Positions 26,503 through 35,983 of a stretch of 64,000 nucleotides of DNA are shown here, piece by piece. The notes below the pieces were generated by a model. It did not search any database and had not been told where the DNA came from. It saw nothing but the letters and a program-made list of their open reading frames with translations. The number at the start of each line of letters is the position of its first letter. Position 1 is the first letter of the stretch. This DNA comes from JAKFWF01 sp963741505 (GTDB lineage: Bacteria; Pseudomonadota; Alphaproteobacteria; Rhizobiales; Hyphomicrobiaceae): the NCBI GenBank assembly GCA_963741505.1, contig CAVUIJ010000006.1, forward strand, positions 186,001 to 250,000. Direction: 5' to 3'. Position numbers and translations under genes: made by a program.

Positions 26503-26710
26503 CAGCACCACTTCGACGCCGCCGGACTTGCGACGACGACTTTCCCGCACCGCCCGGCACTACCCCGCGCCGCGCTGGAGCACGCCGTCCGACAACTCGC
26601 AGGCGCACTTGTCGGCGAATTCGGCAAGGCCGACCTGCTGCAGCAATTCGCGGGCGAGGGTCCAGTATAGCCTACCAGGAGCTCAAGACCGATATGAAGG
26701 TGGACGCCCT

Positions 26711-27649
26711 TCAAGGTTGCGCCTTCGGCCGCCCAGTCTGCAGAAGCATCAAGCCGCCGACGATGGCAATGAAACCCGCAAAATGGAACCATGCCGGCAC
26801 CTCCTTCAGCCAGACGATCGCGAGCAGGGCGGAGAATGCCGGGGTGAGATAGAGAAAGGCCGCCGCGCGCGCCGGGCCCTTGCTGGCGATGCCGTAAAGG
26901 TAGAGCGCATTGCCGAACATGGTCGGCCCGACCGCGATGTAGGCAATCGCGGCGATGGCAGCCGTGGCCTCACGGTCATGCCAGTAGAACCACGGGCCGC
27001 CGGTCGCGAGCCATACGAGATAGACCGGCAACAGGACCGCAATGACACCGGCCCATGCCGTCACGATCGTCAACGGCAGTGGATCGATAACCCGCGTCCA
27101 ACCGCGGATCCGGATGGAAAACCAGGCGAATGTCATGGCGCCGAGAAGCGACCACAGATTGCCGACGTTGAAATGGAACCGTAGGAGATCGCCCGGCTGG
27201 CCCTTGCTGATGATCAGCAACGTGCCGGCGAAGGCGAGTGCCAACGCCGCCCAGGTCCGCCCAGGCACCCGGCCCTCGCCCATCCGTTTGCCGAGCAGCG
27301 CCACCCAAACCGGTGTCGTGGCATTGATGAAGCCGACCTCCAGGGCGAGGCTGTGGTAGGCGCCGCCGATCAGGAAATAGGAGAACAGCCCGACGCCGAC
27401 GGCGCCGCCGAAACACAGTTCGCGCAGACGTGGTGCTATCGCCGGCCAAGCCTGCCGCAAGGCCGGCACCGCAATTGCGGTCAGCAGACCGGCACCGATC
27501 AACCAGCGCCAGAAGATCAGCGCCGGCAGCGGCACCATTTCGTGCACGGCGCGCGCAACCACATGGTTGCTGCCCCACAACGCCGCCGTCGCCGTGAGCG
27601 CGAGCGTGCCCAGAAACCCGTCTCGTGCAGCAGTCGTTCCAGCGCTCAT
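26711..27649 (-). CDS. EamA (DMT) family transporter
   Basis: 312 residues from the ATG at 27649, overlapping the permease stop (ATGA). Ten hydrophobic segments in two EamA repeats are visible: GTLALTATAALWGSNHVVAR opens the first and LWSLLGAMTFAWFSIRIRGW the second. GFINATTPVWVALLGKRMGE is a typical EamA helix-loop. The family exports amino acids, metabolites or nucleobases. As the last gene of the hyu-tetR-ABC operon it may export the product or excess of the imported compound; this role is inferred from context. Confidence 0.85.
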   Translation of the reverse strand: MSAGTTAARDGFLGTLALTATAALWGSNHVVARAVHEMVPLPALIFWRWLIGAGLLTAIAVPALRQAWPAIAPRLRELCFGGAVGVGLFSYFLIGGAYHSLALEVGFINATTPVWVALLGKRMGEGRVPGRTWAALALAFAGTLLIISKGQPGDLLRFHFNVGNLWSLLGAMTFAWFSIRIRGWTRVIDPLPLTIVTAWAGVIAVLLPVYLVWLATGGPWFYWHDREATAAIAAIAYIAVGPTMFGNALYLYGIASKGPARAAAFLYLTPAFSALLAIVWLKEVPAWFHFAGFIAIVGGLMLLQTGRPKAQP

Positions 27650-28458
27650 CAGGCGTGCCGCGACGAGTTGCCGTGCCGGGATCGCTGCGAGACATGCCAG
27701 GGCAGCAACAGGCGCTCGGCGTAGTCGACGACGAAGAACAGCAAAGTACCGACGACGCCCAGCAGCATCAGCGACACGAACACCCGGACGGTATCGAACT
27801 GGCCCTGCGCCAACAGGATCTGGAAGCCAAGACCCTGGCTGCCGGCGACGAATTCGCCGACGATGGCGCCGACGAGCGCAAACGAGATCGCGACCTTCAT
27901 GCCCGAGAACAAGCTCGGCAGTGCGCACGGAAAGCGGATCTTGAGCAGGATCGCCCACGCCGGGGCCTTCGACACCCGAGCCAGGTTGAGCATATCGGGA
28001 TCGACAGAGCGCAACCCGAGCACCATGTCGATGACGATCGGAAACAGCGCCAGCATCAAGGCAATGGCGATCTTCGGCGCGCTGCCCGTACCCATCCAGA
28101 TCACGAACAACGGCGCCAGCGCGACCTTCGGAATCGAGTTCACTGCCACCAGCAGGGTGTAGATCGTTCGCTCCAGCAATTGCGAGGAGACGATCGCCAC
28201 CGCGAGAGCTATGCCGATCACAACCGCCAGGACAAAGCCGACGCATGTCATCGCCAGCGTAAAGCCGAGGTGGCGCACAAACAGCGTCGGCGTCTCGAGG
28301 AAGGCGGCGAAGATCGCCGATGGCGCCGGCAGGATCAGCGGCGAAGGCTTCAGCAATCGGACGCCGATCTCCCACAGCGCCAAGGTGGCGGCGAGCACGA
28401 TCGCGACGTCGCGAACCTCGTTGTCGCCGGCGAACAGCTTCTTGCGCGCGCCTGTCAT
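27649..28458 (-). CDS. ABC transporter permease (NrtB/SsuC/TauC type)
   Basis: 269 residues with about six membrane segments. The EAA-loop region (LARVSKAPAWAILLKIRFPCALPSLFSGMKV) and VGEFVAGSQGLGFQILLAQGQ near the end place it in the nitrate/sulfonate/taurine BPD_transp_1 group. It overlaps the ATPase (28455) and the EamA gene (27649) by ATGA junctions. It forms the channel for the NMT1-type SBP at 29260. The C-terminal tail is Arg/His-rich and not conserved. Confidence 0.9.
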   Translation of the reverse strand: MTGARKKLFAGDNEVRDVAIVLAATLALWEIGVRLLKPSPLILPAPSAIFAAFLETPTLFVRHLGFTLAMTCVGFVLAVVIGIALAVAIVSSQLLERTIYTLLVAVNSIPKVALAPLFVIWMGTGSAPKIAIALMLALFPIVIDMVLGLRSVDPDMLNLARVSKAPAWAILLKIRFPCALPSLFSGMKVAISFALVGAIVGEFVAGSQGLGFQILLAQGQFDTVRVFVSLMLLGVVGTLLFFVVDYAERLLLPWHVSQRSRHGNSSRHA

Positions 28459-29201
28459 TCCTTGACGATCCCCAGCTCGGCGAAATGATGCCGGATGCGC
28501 TTGACGTAACCGGCGAATGCCGCGCTCTCGCGCGCCGCCAATAACCGCGGCCGCGGCAGCTCGATCGCGATGATATCGATGATCTGGCCAGGCGACTTCG
28601 ACATCATCATCACGCGGTCCGACAGGAATACCGCTTCCGGGATCGAGTGGGTGATGAACAGCACCGTCTTGCGGCTATCCTGCCAAATTCGGGCAAGCTC
28701 GATATTGAGATCGTCGCGGGTCATGGCGTCGAGCGCACCGAACGGCTCGTCCATCAGCAACAGTACTGGGTCGGTCAGCAAGGCACGGCAGATCGCGACA
28801 CGCTGCCGCATGCCGCCGGATAGCTCCCAAGGGTGGCGGCCTTCGAAGCCGCCAAGCCCGAAGCGGTTTAGAAGTGCCAGCGCCCGATCTCGGTATACGG
28901 CACGCGGCAGCCCCATGAACTCGGTCGACAGCAGGACATTGTCGAGCACCGTACGCCAGTCGAGCAGCACGTCGCGCTGGAAGACCACGCCGAGGCCATC
29001 CGGCGGGCCGTTCAGCGTTTTGCCGCCAACGCGAATCTCGCCGGCAGAAATTTCTTCGAGCCCGGCGACGCATTTCAGCAATGTACTCTTGCCGCAGCCC
29101 GACGGCCCGACGACGCTCACGAACTCCCCCGGCCGGATATCGAGGTCGATGCCGGCAAGCGCCTGCACCGCCCCGCGCGGCGAGGCATAGGTCTTGGCCA
29201 T
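28455..29201 (-). CDS. ABC transporter ATPase (NrtD/SsuB/TauB type)
   Basis: 248 residues from the ATG at 29201. Walker A GPSGCGKST is near residue 33, signature LSGGMRQRVAI, Walker B LLLMDEPFGALD, and ITHSIPEAVFLSDRV the H-loop. Family likeness (ASLVSVAG) continues upstream of the ATG in the same frame with no standard start codon before an in-frame stop. The true start may be a non-standard codon or may be hidden by an indel. It powers the permease at 27649 for the NMT1-like SBP. Confidence 0.85.
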   Translation of the reverse strand: MAKTYASPRGAVQALAGIDLDIRPGEFVSVVGPSGCGKSTLLKCVAGLEEISAGEIRVGGKTLNGPPDGLGVVFQRDVLLDWRTVLDNVLLSTEFMGLPRAVYRDRALALLNRFGLGGFEGRHPWELSGGMRQRVAICRALLTDPVLLLMDEPFGALDAMTRDDLNIELARIWQDSRKTVLFITHSIPEAVFLSDRVMMMSKSPGQIIDIIAIELPRPRLLAARESAAFAGYVKRIRHHFAELGIVKE

Positions 29202-29259
29202 GCCGGCAACGGAGACGAGCGATGCGCCCGCGGCCGGCGCGGTCGCCAGCGTGCGTCAT

Positions 29260-30243
29260 TCATTCGACCAGGGCGTTGGTGAAGTAGTCGGCCGCGTTCC
29301 AACCGGGTTTCACCACACCTGCCGCTTCCATCGATTTCAGCGCCGCCTCCCAGTCCTCCTTGGCCTGCCAGCCAATCGGCTTGCCGCGCGAGGCGGGGGT
29401 GTCGAAGTAGTCGATTGTGAGCTTGATTTGGCCGCGCAACACGTCGGCATTGAGCCGCGCATCCGGGCGTTCGGCGATCATTGCGGCAATGCCGTCATCG
29501 GGCGACGTGCGCAGATGCTCCCAGGCACGCTGCTGCACCTTGATGAGCCGGCGCAGGGCATCACTCTTGGCGGCAATGGTATCCTCGCGGGCGACCAGTC
29601 CGTAGCTCGGAAACGTGATGCCGGCGTCGGCCGCGAGCAGGCACTTCGACGGCCGCGTCGCCTCCGCCAGCGGGATTGCCGAGCCGACGGTCGACATCAG
29701 CCCGTCGGTACGCTTGGCGGTATAGGTGCCCCACAGGGCGGCCGGATCGACGAAATCGACCTTCACCGTATCGCGGGTCTGGCCGCCCGACTTCAGGAAC
29801 ATGTCGATGAAGGGTGCCCATGGACTGGCTGCGAACACCACGATGTTGCGTCCATTCAAATCCGCAACCTGCTTCATCGGCGAGTCGCGGTCGACCAGTA
29901 CGCACAGGTCGGTCTTGCGCTGGAAGGTCGCGATCGAGCGGATGGTTGCCCCTTGCGCGCGGGCCGAGCCGACGAGGCCGACCTGGACCTGGCCGACGTC
30001 CACCTGGCCGGCGTTGACAAGCTGGATCGTGTTGCCGGAACCGCGGCCATCCTGGATATCGACATCGAGGTTGGCCTCCTTGAACCAGCCGCGGTTCTTC
30101 GCCAGATGCATCGCCGCCTGCACCCCCCAGGGCGAGAAATCGAGGCGCACCGACAGCTTGTCCTGGGCAACCGCCGGCGTCGTTGGCAAGCAGTTGACAA
30201 CCAGTCCTGCGAACACGGCCAACGTCGATAGGAGCTTTGTCAT
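29260..30243 (-). CDS. NMT1/THI5-type ABC substrate-binding protein
   Basis: 327 residues with a signal peptide ending TTPAVAQ (about 27). The mature start DKLSVRLDFSPWGVQAAMHLAKNRGWFKEA is the NMT1/THI5-like fold used for thiamine precursors, pyrimidines, taurine, nitrate or riboflavin. GAGNTIQ-like GSGNTIQLVNAGQVDVGQ lines the ligand cleft region. The start ATG (30243) overlaps the tetR stop. With HyuAB in the same operon, a hydantoin- or pyrimidine-related ligand is plausible, but no pocket residue proves it. Confidence 0.9.
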   Translation of the reverse strand: MTKLLSTLAVFAGLVVNCLPTTPAVAQDKLSVRLDFSPWGVQAAMHLAKNRGWFKEANLDVDIQDGRGSGNTIQLVNAGQVDVGQVQVGLVGSARAQGATIRSIATFQRKTDLCVLVDRDSPMKQVADLNGRNIVVFAASPWAPFIDMFLKSGGQTRDTVKVDFVDPAALWGTYTAKRTDGLMSTVGSAIPLAEATRPSKCLLAADAGITFPSYGLVAREDTIAAKSDALRRLIKVQQRAWEHLRTSPDDGIAAMIAERPDARLNADVLRGQIKLTIDYFDTPASRGKPIGWQAKEDWEAALKSMEAAGVVKPGWNAADYFTNALVE

Positions 30244-30962
30244 TTTCCGCGACCCTCCGGTTTAACTTTTGTTCGAAGCACTTCGGCACTCGCCCTTGCC
30301 ACCGCATCCGACGGACGCTGCGTCAAGTAGGCGAGCACCATCTCGGTGACGTGGCGACGTCGCTGTTTCAGGCGCCGGGCCGAAACGAAATCGTGGTCGA
30401 GCAACCACGACAGGGTGTGCTGATTGGACAGGAAGAAATAGGCAAGCCCCGAAATCGACAGGTAAAGGTCGACGGCATCGACGTTGCCGCGAAAGACGCC
30501 TTCGGCTTGGCCGCGTTCGAGCAGGGCCTGCAGCGTATCGAGCAAGCGCGCATAAAGCGGCTTGATCAGCTTCGAGTGCTTCAGATGCTGGGCATGGTGG
30601 ATGTTCTCGATGCTCATCAGCCGGATGAGATCGGGCGTCTCGACGAGGTGGTCGAAGGTGTTGCCGACCAATCGGCGCATGCCCTCGACCGGCGGCAGGG
30701 CGCGGATATCGTCGTCGCTCTGGCTGGCACGCAGGCCGAGATAGATGCGCTCCAGCACTTCCAGGTAGAGCCCATCCTTGGAGCCGAAGTAGTGATAGAT
30801 CAGGTTCTTGTTGACGCCCGACTGCTCGGCGATGCGATCGACGCGGGCGCCGTTGAGCCCGTGTGAAACGAACTCGATCCGTGCCGCGTCGAGGATCTTC
30901 GCGCGGCTCGCCTGCGCATTGCGCGGCGCCCGGATCGGCGGCTCCACCACGCTAGGCGACAT
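30240..30962 (-). CDS. TetR/AcrR family regulator, likely operon repressor
   Basis: 240 residues from the ATG at 30962; a start at 31025 would overlap hyuB more deeply. The N-terminal helix-turn-helix is ILDAARIEFVSHGLNGARVD, RIAEQSGVNKNLIYHYFGSK and DGLYLEVLE (about residues 20-68). The C-terminal ligand-binding part belongs to the group often near pyrimidine and hydantoin genes (RutR-like tail), though that is a loose likeness. It overlaps hyuB by 11 bases upstream and the SBP by four bases downstream, so it lies inside the operon it probably controls. A palindrome at 34826-34839 is the candidate operator. Confidence 0.85.
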   Translation of the reverse strand: MSPSVVEPPIRAPRNAQASRAKILDAARIEFVSHGLNGARVDRIAEQSGVNKNLIYHYFGSKDGLYLEVLERIYLGLRASQSDDDIRALPPVEGMRRLVGNTFDHLVETPDLIRLMSIENIHHAQHLKHSKLIKPLYARLLDTLQALLERGQAEGVFRGNVDAVDLYLSISGLAYFFLSNQHTLSWLLDHDFVSARRLKQRRRHVTEMVLAYLTQRPSDAVARASAEVLRTKVKPEGRGK

Positions 30963-32700
30963 GGCGGCCCCCGGCGGAACGTTCTCGGCGCAGGCGGCTG
31001 GTGGCGACCGCGTCAACGGTGCCATCGGTCAGGAAGACGACCGCATAATGCTTCTCAGCGAAGGCGGCGGTGATTTTACCGTCGAGATAGTCCTCGTGCA
31101 CATCCGACGGGTCACGCGTCAGCGCCGGATCGCCGAAACCGCCGGCGCCGGCCTGCTCGTGGATGATCAGCGTGCCCTTGCGCGACGCGCCATCGTCACC
31201 TTGCCCGGCAGCGGACTGGCGTCTCGCCATCGATCTCGATGAAATTGCGCGAAGAGCCGCCGGGCTCTCCGCCAGCGAGGCCATAGGGCTGGAACTTCAC
31301 CCGGTCGGTGCGCAGCTGCAGCAGCGCCTCCGGGGCGAGGATGCGGTAGGAGCGCCGGACGCCGACGCCGCCGCGCCATCTGCCGGCGCCGCAGCTGTCG
31401 GTCACGAAGGCTGTAGTCCTCGACGCGCACGGGATGCTCGGCTTCCATGACCTCGACCGGCATGTTCGACAGGTTCTGCGAGGCGTTGGTGACCGCCTCC
31501 AGGCCGTCCTTGTCGGGCCGGCCGCCCCAGGCGCCGCAGATCATGTCGACGATGATGAAGGGCTTGCGGTTGGGCCGCAAGCCGCTGATGCAGATCACGC
31601 TGTTGCCGCCTTCGCCCGCCGCCGGCACCTTCTCCGGCACGATCTGCGCCAGCGCGCCGAGCATGGTGTCGAACACGCGGTAGCCGGTCAGCGCGCGCGC
31701 CGCGCACGGGCCCGGCATCACCGGATTGAGCACGGAGGCCTCCGGCGCCTTAACGGTGATGCAGCGGAACAGGCCGACGTTGTTCGGCATGTCCTTGGCC
31801 AGCACGCAGCGCACGCTCAGATAGGTCAGCGAATGCGTGAAGCTCAGCGTCGAGTTGAGCGCGCCCTTCACCTGCGGCGACGAGCCGGTGTAGTCGACGA
31901 ACAGCGTGCCGTCGTCGTTCACGGTGATGGCGGCCTTGATCGGGATCGGCGCATCCGAGAAGCCGTCGCTGTCGATGTAATCGGTAAAGCGATAGGTGCC
32001 CTGCGGCCAGGTCTTGATCTCCTGGCGCGGTCAAGCCGCTCGGCATAGTCGAGCAGCTCCTGCATGTAGGCTTCGACCTCGTCGGCGCCGTAGCGCTGCA
32101 TCAGCTTCTCCAGCCCGCGCTTGCCGACCTGGGCAGCGGCGTACTGCGCCGACAGATCGCCCCAGACGCGATCCGGCACGCGCACGTTGATCTTGATCAG
32201 CGTCTCCAGCGTCTTGTTGAGCACGCCGCGATCGTAGAGCTTCAGCGGCGGGATGCGCAGGCCTTCCTGGTAGATCTCGGTCGAGTTCCGACGCGTTCGA
32301 GCCCGGCACCCGCCCGCCGACATCGGTGTGATGGCAGATGACGACCGCGAAGGCGCGGCGCTTGCCCTCGAAGAATAGCGGCATGAACATGAAGATGTCG
32401 GGCAGGTGCATGCCGCCGTGATAGGGATCGTTCATGATCACGACGTCGCCGTCGTTGCAGATCGTCCCCGAATTTCGCCAGCACCGACTCCATCGCCTCG
32501 GGAATGGCGCCCAGATGCTGCGCGATGGTCTTGGCCTGCGCCACCATCTGGCCGTCGCCGGCGCAGAGCGCCGCCGAGAAATCCATCACGTCCTTGACGA
32601 TCTCCGAGCGCGCGATGCGCACCACCGTGTAGGCCATGTCGTCGGCGATCGAATCGAGCCCGCTCTTGATGACCGCGAAGGTGATCGGATCGACTTTCAT
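30952..32700 (-). pseudogene. hyuB: N-methylhydantoinase B / oxoprolinase subunit B, several frame breaks
   Basis: The span (1749 bases, about 582 residues) equals a full HyuB, but the family sequence jumps frames about five times. Readable parts, in order, are KVDPITFAVIKSGLDSIADD (from the ATG at 32700), MNDPYHGGMHLPDIFMFMPL, EIYQEGLRIPPLKLYDRGVL, LFVDYTGSSPQVKGALNSTL, GGEPGGSSRNFIEIDG and a tail with KGTLIIHEQAGAGGFGDP. No internal nonsense codon appears in the best-matching frames. HyuB pairs with HyuA in ATP-dependent ring opening of hydantoins or 5-oxoproline. Its ATG overlaps the hyuA stop (32697-32700). Consensus indels are a fair alternative to true decay. Confidence 0.8.
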
Positions 32701-34809
32701 GACGGGCCTCCCAGGTCGACGACGATGCTGCCGATCGCGTCGCGATGCACAGTGGCATCGGGCGGCACGACGATGGTCGCGTCGAATTCCTCGATGATCA
32801 GCGGGCCCGCCTGAGGGCTCGTCGCCGAGATCGCTGCGGCGCGACGATCTCGTGACCGGCATCGCCGCCTGCCCCCGCGTGAACGCGACTGATCGCGGAG
32901 CCCGACATCGATGCGCCGGGCGCGATGGGCGATACGCATGCCGCCGAAGTCGAGCCGGTTCTCGCGCAATCCGCTTGCCGGCGACGCGCACCTTCACCAG
33001 CTCGATCGGTGTTTCGTCGCGATAGCCGTAGGTCTTCAGGTATTCGGCAACGAACCGGGTCGCGCATCGGCGTCGAGGTCCTCGCCGGCGAACGGCACGG
33101 TGAGCTCGGTCGCCTGGCCCTCGTGGCGCAGGTCCGCCTCCCAGAGAAAGTCGGTCCTGTCGGCCGGGTAGCCGTCGGCCGCCAGGCGAAGGGCGACATC
33201 GGTCTGCAGGCGGGCCTTGATGTCGCGCAGATCGCTCGCCGATCATACGTATCGAGGCCGGTCGTCACCGTTGCCAGCGCCGTATGCTCGACATCGCAGG
33301 CGAGCATGCCGACGGCGCTGAAGACCCCCGACAGCGGCGGCACGATCACGCGCCGGATGCCGAGTTCGCGCGCGAGGTCGGGGGCGTGCATGCCGCCATT
33401 GCCGCCGAAGGCCATCAGCGTCAGATCGCGCGGATCGCGGCCGCGCTCGACCGTGACGGCGCGGATAGCGCGCGCCATGGCGGCATTGGCGACGGCGCGA
33501 ATGCCGTGCGCTGCCTCCTCGGTCGATAGCCCAGCGGCCGCCCGACATGCTCGGCGATCGCTTTCTCGCTGAGCCGCCGATCGATATGCAGGCGGCCACC
33601 AGCGAGCGCATCGGGATTGATGAAGCCGAGCACGACGTTGGCGTCGGTGACGGTTGGCCGCTCGTTGCCGAGGCCGTAGCAGGCGGGCCCTGGCACGGCG
33701 CCGGCCGACTGCGGTCCGACCACGAGCAGGCCACCCTTGTCGATGCCGGCGAGCGAGCCGCCGCCGGCGCCGACCTCGGCGATGTCGATCGCCGGCACTT
33801 TCAGCATGTAGCCGCCCGCCTTGATGAAGCGGCTGGAGGTCGAGATGCCGTCGCGGAACTCGTATTCCGACGTCATGCTCGGCCGGCCGTCCTCGATGAT
33901 CACGGCCTTGGCGGTGGTGCCGCCCATGTCGAACACGATGATATCTCGCTCATTGCGGGCCGCACCCAGCCGCGCCGCGCCAATCACACCGCCGGCCGGG
34001 CCGGAGGCCACCACGAACACCGGCTTCTCGCAGGTGACGCTGGCCGCCAGCATGCCGCCGTTCGAGGTCATCACCAGGATCGGCGCGGCGATGCCGATCG
34101 CGCGCAGGCCGGCCTCGAGCTTTTGCAGGTAGTCGCGCATCGCCACCAGCAGATAGGCGTTGACCACGGTGGTGCTGGTGCGCTCGTACTCCTTGATCTC
34201 CGGCAGCACGGCGCAGGAGGCGGTGACCAGCAGCTGTGGAAAGCGCTGTTCGAGGATCGCCTCGTGCCTTAAGTTCGTGCGCGGGATTGCGATAGCTGTT
34301 GATAAAGGCGATTGCGACCGCGGCGATGCCGGCGTCGACCAGTGCCTGAGCCGGCGTCGATGACCTCGGCCTCGGCGAGCGGTGTCACCACCGTACCGTC
34401 GCCGGCCATCCGTTCCGTGACTTCCATGCGGTGGCGGCGCGGCACCAGCGGCTTCGGCTTGTCCCAGGTCAGATCGAACATGTCCGGCATGCGGATGCGG
34501 CCGATCTCGAGCACATCGCGAAAGCCGCGCGTGGTGATCAGTCCGGTCTTGGCGCCCCGGCGCTGCAGAATGGTGTTCGAGCCGACGGTGGTGCCGTGCA
34601 GCATCTCGGCGATGGCGCCTGCCGGGATGGCGAGCTCTGCCAGCAATTGGGCGAGCCCTTCGACCACGGCGCGGCTGGGGTCATCGGGGGTGGTCGAGAT
34701 CTTGCTCTCGTGGACGAGGCCATCGGCCGTCAGTGAGGGCAATGTCGGTGAATGTGCCGCCGATGTCGACCGCAACCCTGACAGCGCCCTCCGCCCGACG
34801 GTCCAGCAT
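32697..34809 (-). pseudogene. hyuA: N-methylhydantoinase A / oxoprolinase subunit A, several frame breaks
   Basis: About 704 residues' worth of HyuA, starting at the ATG at 34809 (VRVAVDIGGTFTDIALTDG, the phosphate-binding start of the family). A shift near 34735 leads to ADGLVHESKISTTPDDPSRA and HGTTVGSNTILQRRGAKTG. Another leads to EYERTSTTVVNAYL, TSNGGMLAAS, FDMGGTTAKAVII and EVGAGGGSLAGID. Further shifts follow GRPLGYR and LDTYD. The last part ends LIIEEFDATIVVPPDATV before the stop at 32697. All family blocks are present in order at normal spacing. HyuA is the ATP-hydrolysing half of the amidohydrolase. It is first in the operon, 17 bases from the palindrome. Confidence 0.8.
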
Positions 34810-34825
34810 GAACTCCCGCCTATCA

Positions 34826-34839
34826 ACTAACCAGTTAGT
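34826..34839 (-). promoter_or_regulatory. Perfect palindrome ACTAAC-CA-GTTAGT, likely TetR operator
   Basis: ACTAAC (34826-34831) and GTTAGT (34834-34839) are a perfect inverted repeat around CA. The site lies 17 bases upstream of the hyuA start and resembles many TetR-family operators (ACTAAC/GTTAGT cores). The only regulator of that family in the window is encoded in the same operon. Binding here would block transcription or initial elongation. Confidence 0.6.
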
Positions 34840-35146
34840 CAATTCGAGGCCATACCGGCCCGATTGTCAATCGGCGGCAATTGTGGGAGGCACCGATCAG
34901 CCTTGGTTTGATCAACGCAGCGCGGCAGGATTTCGCGAGCCGGGACAAGCCATATGGCAGTCGCGGTGTTCCCCGCTTTCGATATTTGCCGGCGCTGTCC
35001 CATCACCCTGCCGGCTGCTGATCACCTATGCGCCATCGATCTCACTGATATTGCGGGTTCCGGTCTATCGATCATGCAGCTTGCCGCGCTTCCGGCCGGG
35101 AGAAGCGGTCGATGACTTCGACGACACGCACGAGAGGAAGCCCCAG
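34840..35146. other. Intergenic region between divergent hyu and MBL genes
   Basis: About 300 bases between divergent genes, which should hold both promoters. Apart from the palindrome at its left edge no repeat or clear promoter pair was seen. Confidence 0.4.
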
Positions 35147-35957
35147 ATGCGAGACAATGCCGAACCACCCGCCGCCCAAGCCGGCCGGCCCGCACGCACG
35201 CTCGAGGCGTTCGGCGGCTATCAGATCGAGATCGTGGTCGAGGGCTACCCCGGCAAATCGGTATGCCATGGCGGGCTCGGCTGGAGCACCATCGCGTTGC
35301 TGCGCGGTCACGGCCGCGTTGCCCTGATCGACGTCGGCTCCTTCAGCCAGCGCAATTTGATCGTCAACCGGCTGGCAGCGCACGGTCTGGCGCCCGGCGA
35401 CGTCACCGACGTGCTGCTCACGCACTCGCATTGGGACCATTCGATCAATTGGGTGATGTTCCCGAAGGCGCGCGTGATGATCGGCGGCGAGGAACTCGAC
35501 TGGTCGGTCCAGGAACCGTGGGGGATGAGCCCGGTACCTGAGCTCTATGTGCGCGAACTCGCGTCCTCCCGACAGCTGGTGCGCATCAATGCCGGCGACG
35601 AGGCAATGCCCGGCATTCGCGCCGACAAGGCACCCGGCCACACGCCGGGCCACCTGATCTACACACTGGCGGCTGGAGCAGCGCGACGTGATCTTCACCG
35701 GCGACGCCGCCAAGAACCGCGCCGAACTGCTCTCGCTTACGGCCGACATGACCTACGATCAGGCTGTCAGCCGGCGCTCGATGGAGGCGATCTGGGCCAT
35801 CTGGCGGCGCAAGCCGGGAACTCTGCTGGTGCCGGGACACGACGTCCCGATGACCCTCGAGGACGGCAAGCCTGCCTACATCGGCGCCCGCGCCGCAGCG
35901 ATTTCTTCGTGGTTCGGCGCCACGCTCGACCAGACCAAGCTCTACCAGCTGATCTGA
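35147..35957 (+). pseudogene. MBL-fold metallohydrolase, one frameshift
   Basis: About 269 residues from the ATG at 35147 (GAGAGGAAG upstream). The zinc motif is THSHWDH, with a second His in APGHTPGHLIYTL. The frame then shifts near 35675 (one base seems missing in GGCTGGAGC) and resumes with RDVIFTGDAAKNRAELLSL and LVPGHDVPMTLEDG. All four metal-site motifs (HxHxDH, H, D in FTGDA, H in GHD) are present across the break. Members hydrolyse lactones, thioesters or similar. It starts the plus-strand group that diverges from the hyu operon and may act on a related lactone or ester; this is inferred. Confidence 0.75.
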
Positions 35958-35983
35958 GACGACAAAAGGAAGGAACTCAGCTG

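Noticed and set aside
25279..26550. 423-codon minus-strand frame opposite the PadH-like gene
   Set aside because: Antisense shadow of a gene with full FAD, NAD(P) and Fe-S motifs.
27625..30231. Plus-strand frames opposite the NMT1-type importer
   Set aside because: Arg/His/Asp-rich antisense frames without family likeness; the minus-strand genes are coupled by overlaps.
33547..34272. 241-codon plus-strand frame opposite hyuA
   Set aside because: It is longer than the broken minus-strand pieces, but HyuA family blocks are plainly on the minus strand; this is a shadow.
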